Source: Pomphorhynchus laevis (lineage: Eukaryota; Acanthocephala; Palaeacanthocephala; Echinorhynchida; Pomphorhynchidae). From it: 64,000 nt of DNA. A program made the position numbers and the translations under genes. Under the pieces are notes generated by a model. It searched no databases. It saw nothing but the letters and a program-made list of their open reading frames with translations, and was not told the DNA's origin. Shown here one piece after another: positions 49,500 through 62,639 of this stretch (positions within the stretch are counted from its first letter, which is position 1; every line of letters begins with the position of its first letter). The stretch is from positions 1-64,000 of the forward strand of contig WNNJ02000555.1 of NCBI GenBank assembly GCA_012934845.2, given 5' to 3'.

Positions 49500-51100
49500 A
49501 TAATATATAATATAAATGTTATATAGTATATATGACATAAATTAACTTAAATTGCCAATATTTATATGTTTTATAAACTGTATGCTAAGTCATCCCACAA
49601 GAATTATTATTGGACTTTTATAAGTATATGGATTTCAATGAAGCCCAAGTTTGATATTTCACACTTAATAATGAATACTAGCATTGCCAAAATATTCTTA
49701 TTTGTGAAAAATTTCTGAAGATATCATCAATATCATAACAATATCAGTCTGCACATTATTGAAAAATAATTTAATTATTTTTTAAATAAAATTAGCATAT
49801 TTTAAATAATTTTTATTTCAAAAATTAAAAGTTCGTTTTATGATTTTTCACTGATCCAGTCAAAGTAAAGAACTTCATAGATAGTAAATCTAAATATAAT
49901 ACTTAAGAATAATATTGTACTAGCTATATGATGATAGCAGCTAGCCAAATAAAAAATTAACTGGGTTTATTGATCCCGCTACTAAATTTAAAAAATATGC
50001 ATGGTTTAAATAAATTTGTAAGGAGACGAATTCTTTATATATGGAAAAATCAAATTTAAATGTCATTTCCCTGATTAAGACAAAATAAACAAGCCTCGCT
50101 AAATTTTAATTGAATAGCGCGAAATTTATTTAAAATAAACAGTATGTACTGAATCAAATGATCGTATGATTGGCTAACTTTAATTATATATTATATGTCT
50201 TATACATTTTAACAAAATTAATTCCACACTTGGTTTACGTTCGGTGAACTTCAGAATAAATTACGAAGGATTGTGTTTTTACCGTCCTTTATTTGTAACG
50301 CCTTCTAATTATTAATAAGATATTTTTATAATAACGCTGCTGTATACATGAAAATTCTTGATAGCAAATTTCATGCTTCATTGTTACTTTTGCATTTTTG
50401 ATATTAATCTTGTACTATCAAAATCATTTCACCTGATATAATTATGTGATAATGATTTTTATATCAAGTAACCCGAATATCGTTTTAACTTTTATTAAAA
50501 GAAAAAAGCTTTTTGTAATATTTCAGCAGCTACTGCTGCCATAATCTTTAAGAATAAAATTGCATGTTCATTTGGTGTTTCGCAAAAATAAAACAATGAA
50601 TATGCCTAGCATATTTTTCTAAAAATAAAATCAAGAGAAAACAACAACCATGTAAAATATTGAATAATCTACAAAGATTAAAGAAAAGAAAAAAGTGATT
50701 TCATGAATTAGTTAAATTCATAAAATAAAGAGAAATTATACTGATCATTTGGGTAATTTGTAAAGATATACAAACTACAAAAACTCAAATTTAAATATAT
50801 TAAAGTAAATTGCAATTTTACTTAATAAGTTAATTAAAGTATGTAATTTGCTTAATTATTATTTATTATTTGATGTATCAATGTCTATCAAGATTGTATA
50901 CATTGTGCTTGACACTGTAAGATATACACTATACACAACATATTCTATCAACTTTCTTTAACATTAATAGGAACAAGTAACGTTCAACTATGGTATTTTG
51001 GAAAGATAAAATTCAATAAAATGATATTCCGTTTGTAAATCACGGCAATAGTTTGTAAAATCTAATTTGTTCAACTTACATCAAGATTACTTAAATTAAT
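49500..51100. other. AT-rich sequence, nothing recognised
   Basis: This stretch lies between the Penelope fragment and segment S. It has no long frames or RNA genes. Confidence 0.55.
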
Positions 51101-51105
51101 GATAC

Positions 51106-51352
51106 ACTAAGGATCATATAATGATGTCATTTGTGTATTTGTGTATGAACGATATTAGTGAATGAGAAAGAGTATTACGCTACAACAAGACACTTTTGCA
51201 TGCATTGAAGAATTTCGTATATTCTTAAATGAATAAAATTGCATATTAAACAGCGCATATGAAATTATGTGCTGTTTAATCATGTGCTAATATGAAATTA
51301 AGATATAATTCCATATTAAATATAAAAATGGACAACAGTATTCTGTAAATAA
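51106..51352. repeat. Segment S, second copy
   Basis: Begins 'actaaggatcatataatgat' and matches 41273-41518 with only a few differences by eye. It runs directly into the family P palindrome that follows. Confidence 0.85.
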
Positions 51353-51540
51353 TTATTGGAGCTGGATCAAAGATAGAAGATAAATTTTATTTGATATTTC
51401 GCTAACTTTTGTTAGCATCTTCAGAAAATTACTCTTTAGAAAATTAATTTTCTGAAGATGCTAACAGAGGTTAGCGAAATATCAAATAAAATTTTCATCC
51501 TTTCTTTGATCCAACCCAATAATTATTTATCAATAATAGA
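51340..51540. repeat. Palindromic MITE-like element, family P
   Basis: Arms 'taattattggagctggatca' to 'gttagcatcttcagaaaatt' and its complement meet near 51440. The ends read 'ataattattgg' and 'ccaataattat'. Confidence 0.8.
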
Positions 51541-52103
51541 TCATTATCAACTAGTCAGTTATGAACTAGCTAATATAATTAGTCAAAATGTTATAATAGA
51601 TTTAAATTTGCATATGTCATCTTATTGTTTTGAATCTGATCAAATAACTTTCATTTGGTGTGACTCACACTTATTCAACAAAAGTAATAAAAACAAACCT
51701 AATAAAAAATTAATGGATATGCGGAAATACGTTCGATAATGAATAAGAACAATAAAATTAAATGAGAATAAAATTAAGCAAAACAAAACAAAATTAATGC
51801 CACGAAAGAAACAAGCAATCAGAGAAAAATAAAAATAATCATTAAAAGCGATAAACATATACTGACAAAGCAATAAAGAAAGTAAATAATTTTATTTTGC
51901 TGGAACAAAGGAGTATTTCTTCGCAAAATACTTTTAATACTTTATTTTTAGCGTAAAATTAAGTATGCTTAGTATTTAAAGCATACCAAATAGTTTAAAT
52001 ACTTTATTCAAATTATTTAGTATATATAACTGAATATAACATAATTTTAAATTATAATTTGACTAATTGGCTTCTATTATATGTTTTCCATTTTAATAAA
52101 CTA

Positions 52104-52450
52104 TGTCAGATAACTGAGTAGTTCACGTATTTTATACTATATTTAAATTAAAAATAAAGATAAATAATAAATAATAACTAATATAATATATTATAATTTA
52201 AATTTATATAACGATAAAATTTAAAATTAAAATTTAAAATAAAAATCAATTTTTATGAAATGACTAATAAATAACATACGATGTATTCAAATAAGAAACA
52301 TAGTTTGTCAGGAGGAACTGCTATGTTATCAGGTTTTGGCCCTTATTCCTCGAACTAAAATAGCAGTGACGTCAAATACATGCTAATGAAGTATTTCCTC
52401 TTGAGAAATTTAATTATTTAGTGTATCTTAATCTAATATTGGTTTTAATA
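52104..52450 (-). mobile_element. Penelope-type 3' tail, solo copy
   Basis: Begins 'gtcagataactgagtagttc' and contains 'gtcaggaggaactgctatgt' and 'aaaatagcagtgacgtcaaa'. No RT attached. Confidence 0.65.
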
Positions 52451-52499
52451 ATTGGTTTTTACATAAATACTATTTTGTATTATATGTCAAAACAGTTAT

Positions 52500-55400
52500 T
52501 TTCAGCTAGAAGAATTCTAGAATTACCGAAGTGCATCACGTATTTAACAATATAATTAACTATATCATTAGATTAGTAAAAAACGTATTTGGATATAATT
52601 ATATTAAGATGCACGCATTTGAAGATCACATGCTACTTGTCGAATGTTAACCGAAATTCAAGAAAATATATAAGATTTATTTAAACCATTTCTGCAATCT
52701 AGAAGTAGGTTTCTTATGGCATTTTTTAGAAATATTTGCTTAAAGGCTAAAATTTCATAATAAGAAATCTAAATATAGTCGTTCAGCTAATGACAATAAG
52801 TTCACCATTTATAAAGCTGGTTCACTATTTTTAAAACTCAAATAAAATGTACACATTGTTTGCTTTATAATACAAAACAATTTTACACTATGGATATGCT
52901 TTTATAAATGCCTAATTTACATAATTAGTTTAAGTTCAAATCACAGTTTCAACTAAATTAATTCCTTATTAAATCCAGTGCAGTAACTGTATCTAGGTTT
53001 CTATTAGGCAAAGCGAAATGTATCTAACACGAGTGCATTTCAAGATAAATACAATTTAAGAACCTCTAACAATATCGGAAATAATAAAAACGATCATAAA
53101 ATTATGCTTGATAATTCAAAACATTTTTGTTGAAAAACATGATCGCATAATATAAGGCGTATTTAATTAAACAAATAAAATTTATTTGAAATCATAAATG
53201 ATACTACATTTTTAAAATTATCTTTTAATCATCTAGTTTTATGCTTCCTTATATTTTAGATTATTCTCTATTGTTTGAAATGTGATAAAACAATACATTC
53301 TGTTTCTTTCGAGTTAATTCATACAAATTGTCTTCATTCAGAATATTCATTTTCAAATTACAGAATAGACCTTTTAAAAGTTTGCTATTTTTCAGAAAAT
53401 TGTGAACAAATTTTACATTATTTTAGCTTAATGATAAGTTGTTTCTGTTAACACATTAATTAGCTTAACCTAAAGTTATAATAAATATTTTAATATTTCT
53501 AATTAACCCCGTATATTAATAAAAATGTAGAAACATGGAATTTTAAAGTGTTTCAAAATATTAAAATAAAAGTAATAACTTGTTATTTTTTATATTTTTC
53601 CTTCAAAATTGTCGAGAAGTTGCATTTAGACTTTTCTGGCGACTCATGTTCTGTTGAGAAAAATGTTGATTGACTATGTATTTTGCTAATATTTTGAAGA
53701 ATAATTTCAACGTTTATTATCTGTAAGGTGGGATTTGATTATAAAAAGTGCAAACTTAATCATATGCATAAATGAGTAAAAAGTAGCAAATTTCAATAAA
53801 GTGAGCTGTAATCACCTTAGTGTTTTGATTAAATATATGCATTTAAATTAATTAAATTTTTAATTAAAGCAAATGATTAATTTTTAGCAATGTAATTTAC
53901 ATATGCTCAAAGAGTGTCTAAAGATGTCTAGACAATCAATGTTTAGAGTGTCATTCAATGTCTAGATATGCACTCTTTAGTGATAAACAAAATACACGTT
54001 TAATACTATAAAGGATGGGATTTAATTTAATGGTAACATATCCATTTGGGAATAGTGCGTTACAAGTAAAAAAAGGTCACTATTGTTTTTTATTATTTTG
54101 TAATGTAATTTGTTAACTTCAACAATGAAATTTTATTTATAAAGAGGCAAGTATCACCACCGTATTGTTGCTCTTAAATGGCATATCGTATAGCAGCGAG
54201 GTACAAGTTATTTAATTCATTTTAATATTTATAAATTCATAGTAGCTGTACCTATATCAAAATGTATAATATTCACAACAACAAAAAACAAATTTTGAAA
54301 ATAATAGTAATTACCATTGAAATATGTATACCTCAAGAAATCACTGGAAAGCAAAAAGAGACAAGATGCATATATATGAAATATTCTGATACGTTTAACT
54401 GCAAAGTAACAACTGCAAATGGTAGTTGTTAGTATTATTAGAAACAAAACACTCATTTAAAAATAATAAGTTGCATACGATGATAAAAACTGTTTCCCGG
54501 AGAACATATCAGCTATCATCAATCACTTATTATAGTGACGACTTGCAAGGCAGCGAATAAATTGTCTTATGATTTTGAATAAAATTTCTATAATATGATA
54601 TCGAGATATTCCAGCTAATTTGCTTGCTCTGTGGAAAAAGGATATTTTTATATTTAGTTATATCACCAATCCTTACACATTCCATTAACTGTTTATATTT
54701 GCCGCTACATACCTCAAAATCTGTGTTTATCGATACAGAGAGTGCGAATTATACTACGCAGTAAATATATTAAAAAAATGGAATAGAAATACTGATTTCC
54801 AGTATTAACATTTTCGGCGAAACTTTATTTAACTATGTAAATGGCACCAATCCGCCAGAATTATGTTAACCGAAAATGAGTATCTTGCACAATGATTGGT
54901 TGTCTAAAAACAAGTTCTTTGTAAAATATATATATATTTAATGATAAACATCGATTCCCAGATGAAAAAAATCAATAAAATATTAAGAATATTTTGTCTT
55001 ATAGTAAGTACAAGTCCATTTACTTACCTGAACATTTTAACGTTCAACTTTTGATAAATTTAAACCATTTCTCTTTAAGAGAATATATCGTCAAGAGATA
55101 AACTTTGTATGTGTAAAAAATATTAAACAATAACAAAGTTAACATGAATAAAAACTACAATGCCTATTACTAAGAGACTACCAAGTTTATCTATACATAT
55201 ATATTCAATTATCAACATAAATTCCTACTTGTTTATCTTATTTACTTATGTCGAGCATATCTTTGCAAGATATTTTAAGATTTTTACACCAGCTGGTATC
55301 TTATTTAGATACATGTAATTTTATATTTTACCAGCACATAACAGCAGCTGCTAAGGGACTTTATTCACTTTTTGCAGAAAAGATAGTTTGATTTTTTAAT

Positions 55401-55850
55401 TGAACTTATTGTTAACCGTGACCAATAAGCACATACCATTTACAAACGGAAATGTTGTGGGAAATGTATCAAATTTGTGTTTTAGGATAAGTTTGCAATT
55501 ATCTAAGACCGAAGGTACATGTATTTATCCAGTAGCATTGTAAGTCTTCAAGTTTTTTGTCTATTATAAATAACATGAAGTGTGAATAAAGTAGGAAAAA
55601 TTGAAACTGGAATGCAACAATAGAAAAGTCACATTATATCATTGGTGAAGTGATTATAACATTAAAAATGTTCTCGTCCAACCAATTACAAACAAATTTC
55701 AGGTATAATATATTTATATGATCTATTGGACACGCAAACTGTACAACCAATTTGGTTAAAACCGTAAACTTGTTATTGTAAACTTTAAAAGCACGTACAC
55801 CTGACATCATAAGCAAGGCTTTACTGTAGTAGTGATTATAAGTAAAATGT
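52500..55850. other. AT-rich sequence with no secure gene
   Basis: A small hairpin lies at about 53908-53980 ('agagtgtctaaagatgtcta' region). A 44-bp exon-like piece at 54677-54720 is discussed under rejected items. I see nothing else I can support. Confidence 0.5.
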
Positions 55851-55989
55851 ATATCAAAAAATAATAAATTAAAGATTTTATTAATAAAAAATAATACATG
55901 GTGAAAATAAATAAATAAATGTCAGGTAAGTTACAAGAAAATCAAAGAAAATCAACAAGACAGCATATGTAAGTCTTCTTTCATGTTCA

Positions 55990-57935
55990 CAGCCTCAAAT
56001 CCATGGAGATTTGAGCCCCCAACCGATCCAACACGCCACCTTCTGACTGAACAACCCGAAGTCTTTAACCCACCCTCCCCCCCGGAGAATCCAATCGGCG
56101 CATACTATGCTGGGTAAACGAGAGACGAAGAGCTTAAGAAACCTTAGCCTTTGCTCAGTGGGACGTCCTCTCGAAAAGAAGACTAATCCCGAGAAAGCCC
56201 AGGTACCCGAAGGCGTACCTGGGTTTTCTCTTTCAATGACAGATGTTGAGACCGTTTCAGGGCCCACCTAGCTTACTCCAGGATACGTTTGAGTCTATCC
56301 AGGTCAGCTTTCGCCGACCAGATCACCGTAACGACGAACCCAGGTAGGTATTTTACTCAACTTGTGAAGGTGGGGAGTGGTTCAGAGGCAACTATAGAGG
56401 AGAGGGCAGAGAATGCTAATCTCCCAAATTTTTGCTTTGTAGCAGGTGCCATGAAAGATAACCACCTGCGATTTAGCAAAGTTTAAGATAATATTGGATT
56501 TGGGTAGCTTGTCTTTTAATCTTAAAAAGAACCGGCTAATGTCAGAGACTACGTCTTTGCACCTGTGTCCAGTGAACAGGGCTGTGGTGTCATCAGCGCA
56601 CACCACTAGACGTTTTTCGCGTTTAAATATTTTGAATAGGTTATTTGAGGCAGCAAGGTACAAGATAGGAGAAAGTGGGGAACCTTGAGGCACACCTGTA
56701 ATAGGGAAGAAATGACGCGCATCAGGATCATCTTCATAGTAAAATCAATTGGTGTACAGCAGAATCTCCACGCTGTTCACAATTCTCGCAGGCAACCTGA
56801 GGGACCTGAGAGTAGAGATCACAAAGGAATGGAGATACGATCAAATGCAGCAGAAAAGTCAAGGAAAATAGCCACAACTAGGCGATGGCTATTCTCCCGA
56901 CAAAACTACTCAACCTCACAAACTGTGAATGTACCGAGCAACCTTTGACGAACCCATGAAAACCTGGAGGATCAGATTATACCTAATAAAATGATCGCGA
57001 ATTTTACGCGCAAGCGCTTTTTCGTAAATCGACACGAGGGCATTTTAAATCGAAATGGGTCGCAAATCTTTAGGGCATGAGCAGGATTTTTTCTTTGGAA
57101 TAAAAACACGCTTACTAATATTGATGCCTGCTACATCGGATGGAGAGGCTAAAAGCATTGTGACGGCCACCTCTCTTCTCTGATCAGCTGTCAAAAGCTG
57201 ACAGACCCGAGAAGAAAGTGGAGCGACAGATTTGGAGGTGCCCAGGAGTGGACCCCAAAAGTTAAGGATATCCGTAACAGATAGATCCTTACTCCTGAGG
57301 TTACACCAAGACGGGATTAGTTGAGGTGATTGAGTGGCTCCATAGTTGTGTAGGGTTAGTGACTCCTTCAAAACTTTATCAAGGCCTACATTCCTTATCC
57401 AACCCAATGATCTGTCCTCCCAGCAAACAAACTTCTCCTTCTTGAAAATCTTCCAAAAGGAAGACTGAGAAGGATTAAGGCGAGCTATACTCGTCCTATC
57501 CCTACTCAGCTGGAACCTGTATCTAGTGCTCCAGTATTCATTCGAGAGAGCCTGTTTGGCGGAAGCAGAGAGATTAGGGAGGTTCAGTAATTTTGCTAGG
57601 ACCTTGAGTTTCGTCGGAGTGGGATTGTATATACGACCTTTATAGGTAGACGATAGAATCGCGGTAGCTTGCGAAAAGAGGTAGGTATTAAATTTGGTCA
57701 GACTCTGATTTCCTATTCGGGGAAAGAGTCGGATAGCCGCCTGAAAGAAGGCTACTCTGATCGGATCAAAGTGAAACCTCCTTCGAAGCAATGTATCTTC
57801 CTCAATTCTCCAACGAATTAGGTCATGAGAGGTGGACAATTGTTGGCGCGACTGCTCCGTACAGAGAGGTTTAAGCAACCACCTTGAGTGAAGCAGTAAA
57901 ATGTCGAGGATTGAATTTGGCAACCGAAACGATCA
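55990..57935 (-). mobile_element. LINE part B: RT and 3' end, GC-richer than surroundings
   Basis: On the minus strand 57045-57923 is an open frame ending RVFIPKKKSCSCPKDLRPISI, the start of a LINE RT, after a long N-terminal linker with SSFWKIFKKEK. The palm follows in broken frames: VVAIFLDFSAAFDRISIPL near 56860, MPQGSPLSPILYL near 56680 and VCADDTTALF near 56590 (Tyr of YADD changed). The remainder to 55990 is C-terminal and 3' untranslated sequence. The motifs resemble the jockey/I group, but the clade is not settled. The 5' end at 57935 is cut off and the frame is broken in the palm, so it is inactive. Confidence 0.8.
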
Positions 57936-58218
57936 GTGGGTATTTCATTCTACTAATAAGTGTTGCCGGGTACTCATCATTTCTCTATGCTAAAGCGGTC
58001 ATATAGAAGTGACATAGTGCTTGAATGTCGTATCAAAGTCCAGTAAAGTTCCGAACAATTTATACAATTCAATAAAAGCAATAACAGAAACAAAATCATT
58101 ACAATTGAAAAACATTCATAAAATAAAACACTTACAATATTATTCCTTTAAAATTGAAGAGTAAAACGTTTTCATAAAATTTACTTGCTATTCGCTTTTG
58201 GAATAAGCTGCAATTCGT
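57936..58218. other. Spacer between LINE part B and the satellite
   Basis: Mixed sequence, GC-richer at its start and AT-rich later. No ORF or repeat was recognised. Confidence 0.5.
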
Positions 58219-59152
58219 ACTGACGATGACTGCTGGGTGGTTAGGAACGTCTCGGAGTGATGCATTAGACTGATGGAGCTGATAATCAAAGTCTAGTTAT
58301 TCAGCAGCAAATATGGATTAAAAATCAATCGTAGCCAGCTTTGGCTCTTGGACCACAGTTTCAAGCGATTTTTCACAATAACAATTTATAAAATGACGCA
58401 TTCCTTTTGGAATCCTGTGAGAAATTCAGTGCTATCGTAATCAACGGATACGCATTTGTGCCTTATATAAAGAATAACTAGAAGGTCTACGCACGCAACA
58501 AGCCAGTAAAAAGGCTTTCTGCTCCTAAACTTTGTATATCATCGTGATAAATTGCTGGTGTCTATATAGTTATCACAAAAGCAGTCGAAACGTACCCTAA
58601 CCACTTCATCCGACTGACGATGACTGCTAAGTGGTTAGAAACGTCTCGGAGTGATACATTAGACTGATAGAGGTGATGATCGAAGTCCAGTTATTTAGCA
58701 GCAAATATGGATAAAAATCAATCGTAGCCAGCTTTGTTGGATCCTGGACCACAGTTTCAAGCGATTTTTCGCAATAACAATTTATAAAATGACGCATTTC
58801 TTTTGGAATACTGTGAGAAATTCAGTGTCCTCGTAATCAACGGATACGCATTTGTGCCTTATTTTAAGAATAACTAGAAGGTCTACACACGCAATAAGCC
58901 AGTAAAAACCCTTTCTGCACCTGAGCTTTGTATATCATCGTGAGGAATTGCTGGTGTCTTTACAGTTATCACAAAAGCAGTCGAAACGTACTCTAACCAC
59001 TTCACCGACTGACGATTACTCCCGGGTGGTTAGGAGCGTCTCGGAGTGATACATTAGAACGATGAGCTGATGATCGAAGTGCAGTTATTTAGCAGCCAAT
59101 ATGGATTAAAAATCAATCGTAGCCAGCTTTGTTGGATCCTGGACCACAGTTT
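58219..59152. repeat. Satellite-like tandem repeat, about 394-bp unit, 2.4 copies
   Basis: Units start at 58219, 58613 and 59008 with 'actgacgatgactgc' (the third diverged). Each contains 'agcgatttttcacaataaca', 'tcaacggatacgcatttgtg' and 'aaaagcagtcgaaacgtac'. Within each junction 'aaacgtaccctaaccactt' is inverted against 'aagtggttagaaacgt'. The third copy stops abruptly inside the unit, where LINE part A begins. Confidence 0.85.
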
Positions 59153-61420
59153 CAACTGAGAAGGATAAAGCCGAGCAATACTCGTCCTATCCCTACCCAG
59201 CTGGAACCTATATCTAGTGATCCAGTATTCATTCGAGAGAGCCTGTCTGGCGGAAACAGAGAGATTAGGGAGGTTAAGCAGTTTCGCTAGGACCTTGAGT
59301 TTCGTCGGAGTGGGATTGTATATACGACCTTTATAGGTAGGTGTTAGAATCGCAGTAACTTGCGAAAAGAGATAGGTATAAAATTCGGTCAGACTCTCAT
59401 TTCCTATTTTGGGTAAGAGTCGGATAGCCGCCTGTAAGAATGCTACTCTAATCAGATCGAACTAAAACCGCCTTTGAAGCAACGTATATTTCTCAATTCT
59501 CCAACGAATTAGGTCATAAGAGGTGGACAGTTGTTAGCGCGACTGCTCCGTGCAGAAAAGTATTTACAACCACCTCGAGTGATGCAGTAAAATGTCGAGG
59601 ATTGAATTTGTTGATGTGCAATGAAAGGTAGGGGATGGGGGTTTGTGAATAAGATAAGAGTTTTTTCTCTGAAAAGTGCTGCATTTACCAAAGACCAGTT
59701 CTGTCGTTGAAATCCTCAAGTATCATTTCATTAACGCTGTCTATAATACTATCCAGGGAGTCACGGTTTTTGTGAATTTCCCCTGGACGGATGTAGACAT
59801 TGGCAAGACAGGCGTTTACCTGTCTTACAGAGTGAAACTACTAAACAAGACATGGCTGGACAGGAGTAGTTTAATAGGAGGAATGACTTTAAGGAGCACT
59901 TAACTAAGGTCAAGAGTCCTTGAGATGAAGAGGAGTGAGGTGGGGTTATGTACGGAGTATAGTAGGGACAGATATGCTCTGGGATAAATCGAGTAATGTC
60001 ATGGGTAAGCCGGATATACCGCGTGTTGAAGGACTATAACATCTGCATCTCTACCAGATAAAAGTCTTAGGGAAGAAGCACCTTCCGAATTCCAATGAAG
60101 GACATTAAGTGAAAAAGGCTAACGAGTACAATGTATTGTGATGGATTAGTTGGTTGGTGAGTGTTAACTTAGAAAGAGCTAGGTGCCGGAAGGTTGCTCT
60201 TCCCGCCACTAGCCCCACCTGGGGTCCATACTTGCCCCTGGGCAGCGTCTTCATTTCCCCTATGCAGTTTGTCACTCAGCATTTTTCCGATCTTGAGCGG
60301 CGGTACAGTATGGGCCGAAGTCACTTTGTTTTTGTTGATGGATTTGTGTCAGAAAGAATAGAAGGATTGGTGCAGAGTGCAGACACAACCTTTGAAATTA
60401 GGTTTTCCGTTTTCATATAAACCGCTTCCACTCTTGCATCCATCGCACCCATTATGTCAGCATCTCCCGTGCGTAGGGAGGCATCACTCGAAAAATTTAA
60501 AGACTAAGCACGGCACCGGATCGTTGGAATTTGCCATATTATTGTTTAAATTGAGCACATTTCCTGCTCCAGGCAGGATGACACCCCGTACAATTGGAGC
60601 AAGAGGGGGGCTCACAACGAAGATCAGTCTGTAGAGTCGCACAGTGGGACGACCGACACCCTCAACACGTAGATGTTTTACTGCAGCTGGAGGTCCAGCG
60701 GGGCAGAGCAGAACCCACTGGGTATTGGGTTACCCCCGTTACCCAGAATAGACCGGAAGTTAGAAACCTTGAAGGATTTTTATAATAGTTTAATATCAGT
60801 ATCATCAAGGTGACAGGGTAAATTCGATATTTTTAGAGTGCCAAGAATAAGTTTTGAAAAAATTGCACCATATTTAGATAATGCTGATTCAAAGTTATCT
60901 ATATAGTCCTTTGCCAGATCAGCAAAGACAAATGAGATCTTGATATTTGTCTCGTACAGTTTGACTGAATTGAAAATGACCCTGCTGGTCAATTTTTTAC
61001 AGAAAGTCCTAAGGAAGACATTTAATAAGAGATGCTTCCCATCGGCTTCTAAAGCTGGATGACTATCAAATTTTTTGAGTTTTGGGATGTGAGGAAGTAC
61101 CTCCTCATCACCGTAAATCAAAGAAACGTCACTAACCTTCGTTGTCGTTGGTTTAGACTCAGTAAATACCTTAATATCGTCTATTTCTTCCAAATTTGTA
61201 TTCATTTGTGTTGGAAAACTGGATTTTACGAAGTTCTTTGTTCTTCCGACGTAAATACTTGTACACATTTTTTTGACTTGTCCAAAATATATTATTGTAG
61301 TGAAGAGAAATCGGTGGGCACCGCGAACAACGCTGCCAATGTAGATGCAGTGAGCATCATTTGATGTACCGATGGTCTCTTATGATTATAAAGCTGTAAC
61401 GGTAACGGTTGTGAGTGCTT
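59153..61420 (-). mobile_element. LINE part A: gag-like ORF1, endonuclease and linker
   Basis: On the minus strand 60780-61268 is an open frame ending KISNLPCHLDDTDIKLL, like the RRM-type segment of jockey-group ORF1 proteins. Shifted frames then give zinc-knuckle pieces, clearest as SCSNCTGCHPAWSRKCAQFK near 60560-60620. Further on, LANVYIRPGEIHKNRDSLDS and LEDFNDRTGLW (59700-59840) are endonuclease motifs. From 59605 to 59153 the sequence repeats 57465-57935 of part B at roughly 88-90% identity, so A and B are separate copies rather than one split element. Several frame breaks. Confidence 0.75.
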
Positions 61421-61959
61421 TTTTGTGGAAACAAGAATACTCGTTTTTGCCATTATGTCAATTATTCATAATACAATTATGACAAGTTCGTTTTTTGACG
61501 TTTCGTATATATGTATTCAACGTATCACTCTAATTAAATCTTTAAATCAAAGTTTTCTATTTAACGATATCTGCATTTTTCCATCTTCATTATATCGGAA
61601 TAGTTTATATACTTAATGATATGCTTACTTCATTATGTAAAGTATAATTTCAATTTTTTTGTAAGAGTTATATATAATGTATATATAATATCAGAATGTT
61701 ATACTGATATATGATTTAATCCTAAACATGTGTATGCAAACTAATGTACGAATATTCTCACAAACCATTTGAAACAAGATCAAAACATCAACCACATCCT
61801 GTGCCGACGTTAAATAAATATAAACAACCAAAACGGTTGAGGCAATGATGTCGTTAATAGTCAGGGTGTATTAAATTGGAAGTCATGAAGGAAGGATACT
61901 GTAGCTGGTTTATAATGCGACAGTCACCTTGTGTGATCTGGCAACTATTCTATAAATAC

Positions 61960-62620
61960 TTAACTCATACAAAATAAATAATGAAGTTGTACTTTACCTA
62001 ATAAAGTAAACATATCATTAAGTATATAAACACTATTCTGATATATAAATATTTAATAGGTTAAATATCAGAATAGTATTTATATACTGAATTATATGCG
62101 TACTTCATAATGTTCATTATTTATTTTGTAAGAGTAATGAGGTGTAATACTTATGTTCTTGAACAAGTCGCAAAATAAATTTTGGTTTTTGCAGAATCTT
62201 TGGTTTTAATAGTTGATACTGATCCATTATTGATAAATAATTATTGGAGAGCTGAATCAAAGAAAAGAGGAAATGATTTTTGATATTTCGCTCACTTTGT
62301 TAGCATCTTCAGAAATTTACCTATGAAGATACCCTGAAGATGCTAACAGAAATTAGCGAAATATCAAAAATAATTTCTTCTTTTCTTTGATTCAGCTCTC
62401 CAATAATTATTTATCAATAATGGATCAGTATCAACTATTAAAACCAAAGATTCTGCAAAAACCAAAATTTATTTTGCGACTTGTTCAAGAACATAAGTAT
62501 TACACCTCATTACTCTTACAAAATAAATAATGAACATTATGAAGTACGCATATAATTCAGTATATAAATACTATTCTGATATTAAACCTATTAAATATTT
62601 ATAAATTTTGGTTATTGCAG
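61960..62620. repeat. Large near-perfect palindrome containing a family P core
   Basis: Left arm 62047-62311 and right arm about 62330-62600 are inverted copies of about 265 bp with only a handful of differences. The centre, near 62318, is the family P hairpin. A third copy of the outer arm sequence, in the orientation of the right arm, lies at 61960-62045, making a second hairpin at 62018-62090 ('tattctgatat' / 'atatcagaata'). Confidence 0.9.
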
Positions 62621-62639
62621 AATCTTGAGTCTATTTTAT

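Noticed and set aside
54677-54720. A 44-bp exon-like piece (FEVCSGKYKQLMEC) with acceptor and gtaagg donor on the minus strand
   Set aside because: It vaguely resembles a thrombospondin-type strand, but it is too short to separate from chance and no neighbouring exon in phase was found.
56685-56948. Plus-strand open frames in the GC-richer island
   Set aside because: They are antisense to LINE part B, whose RT motifs are on the minus strand.
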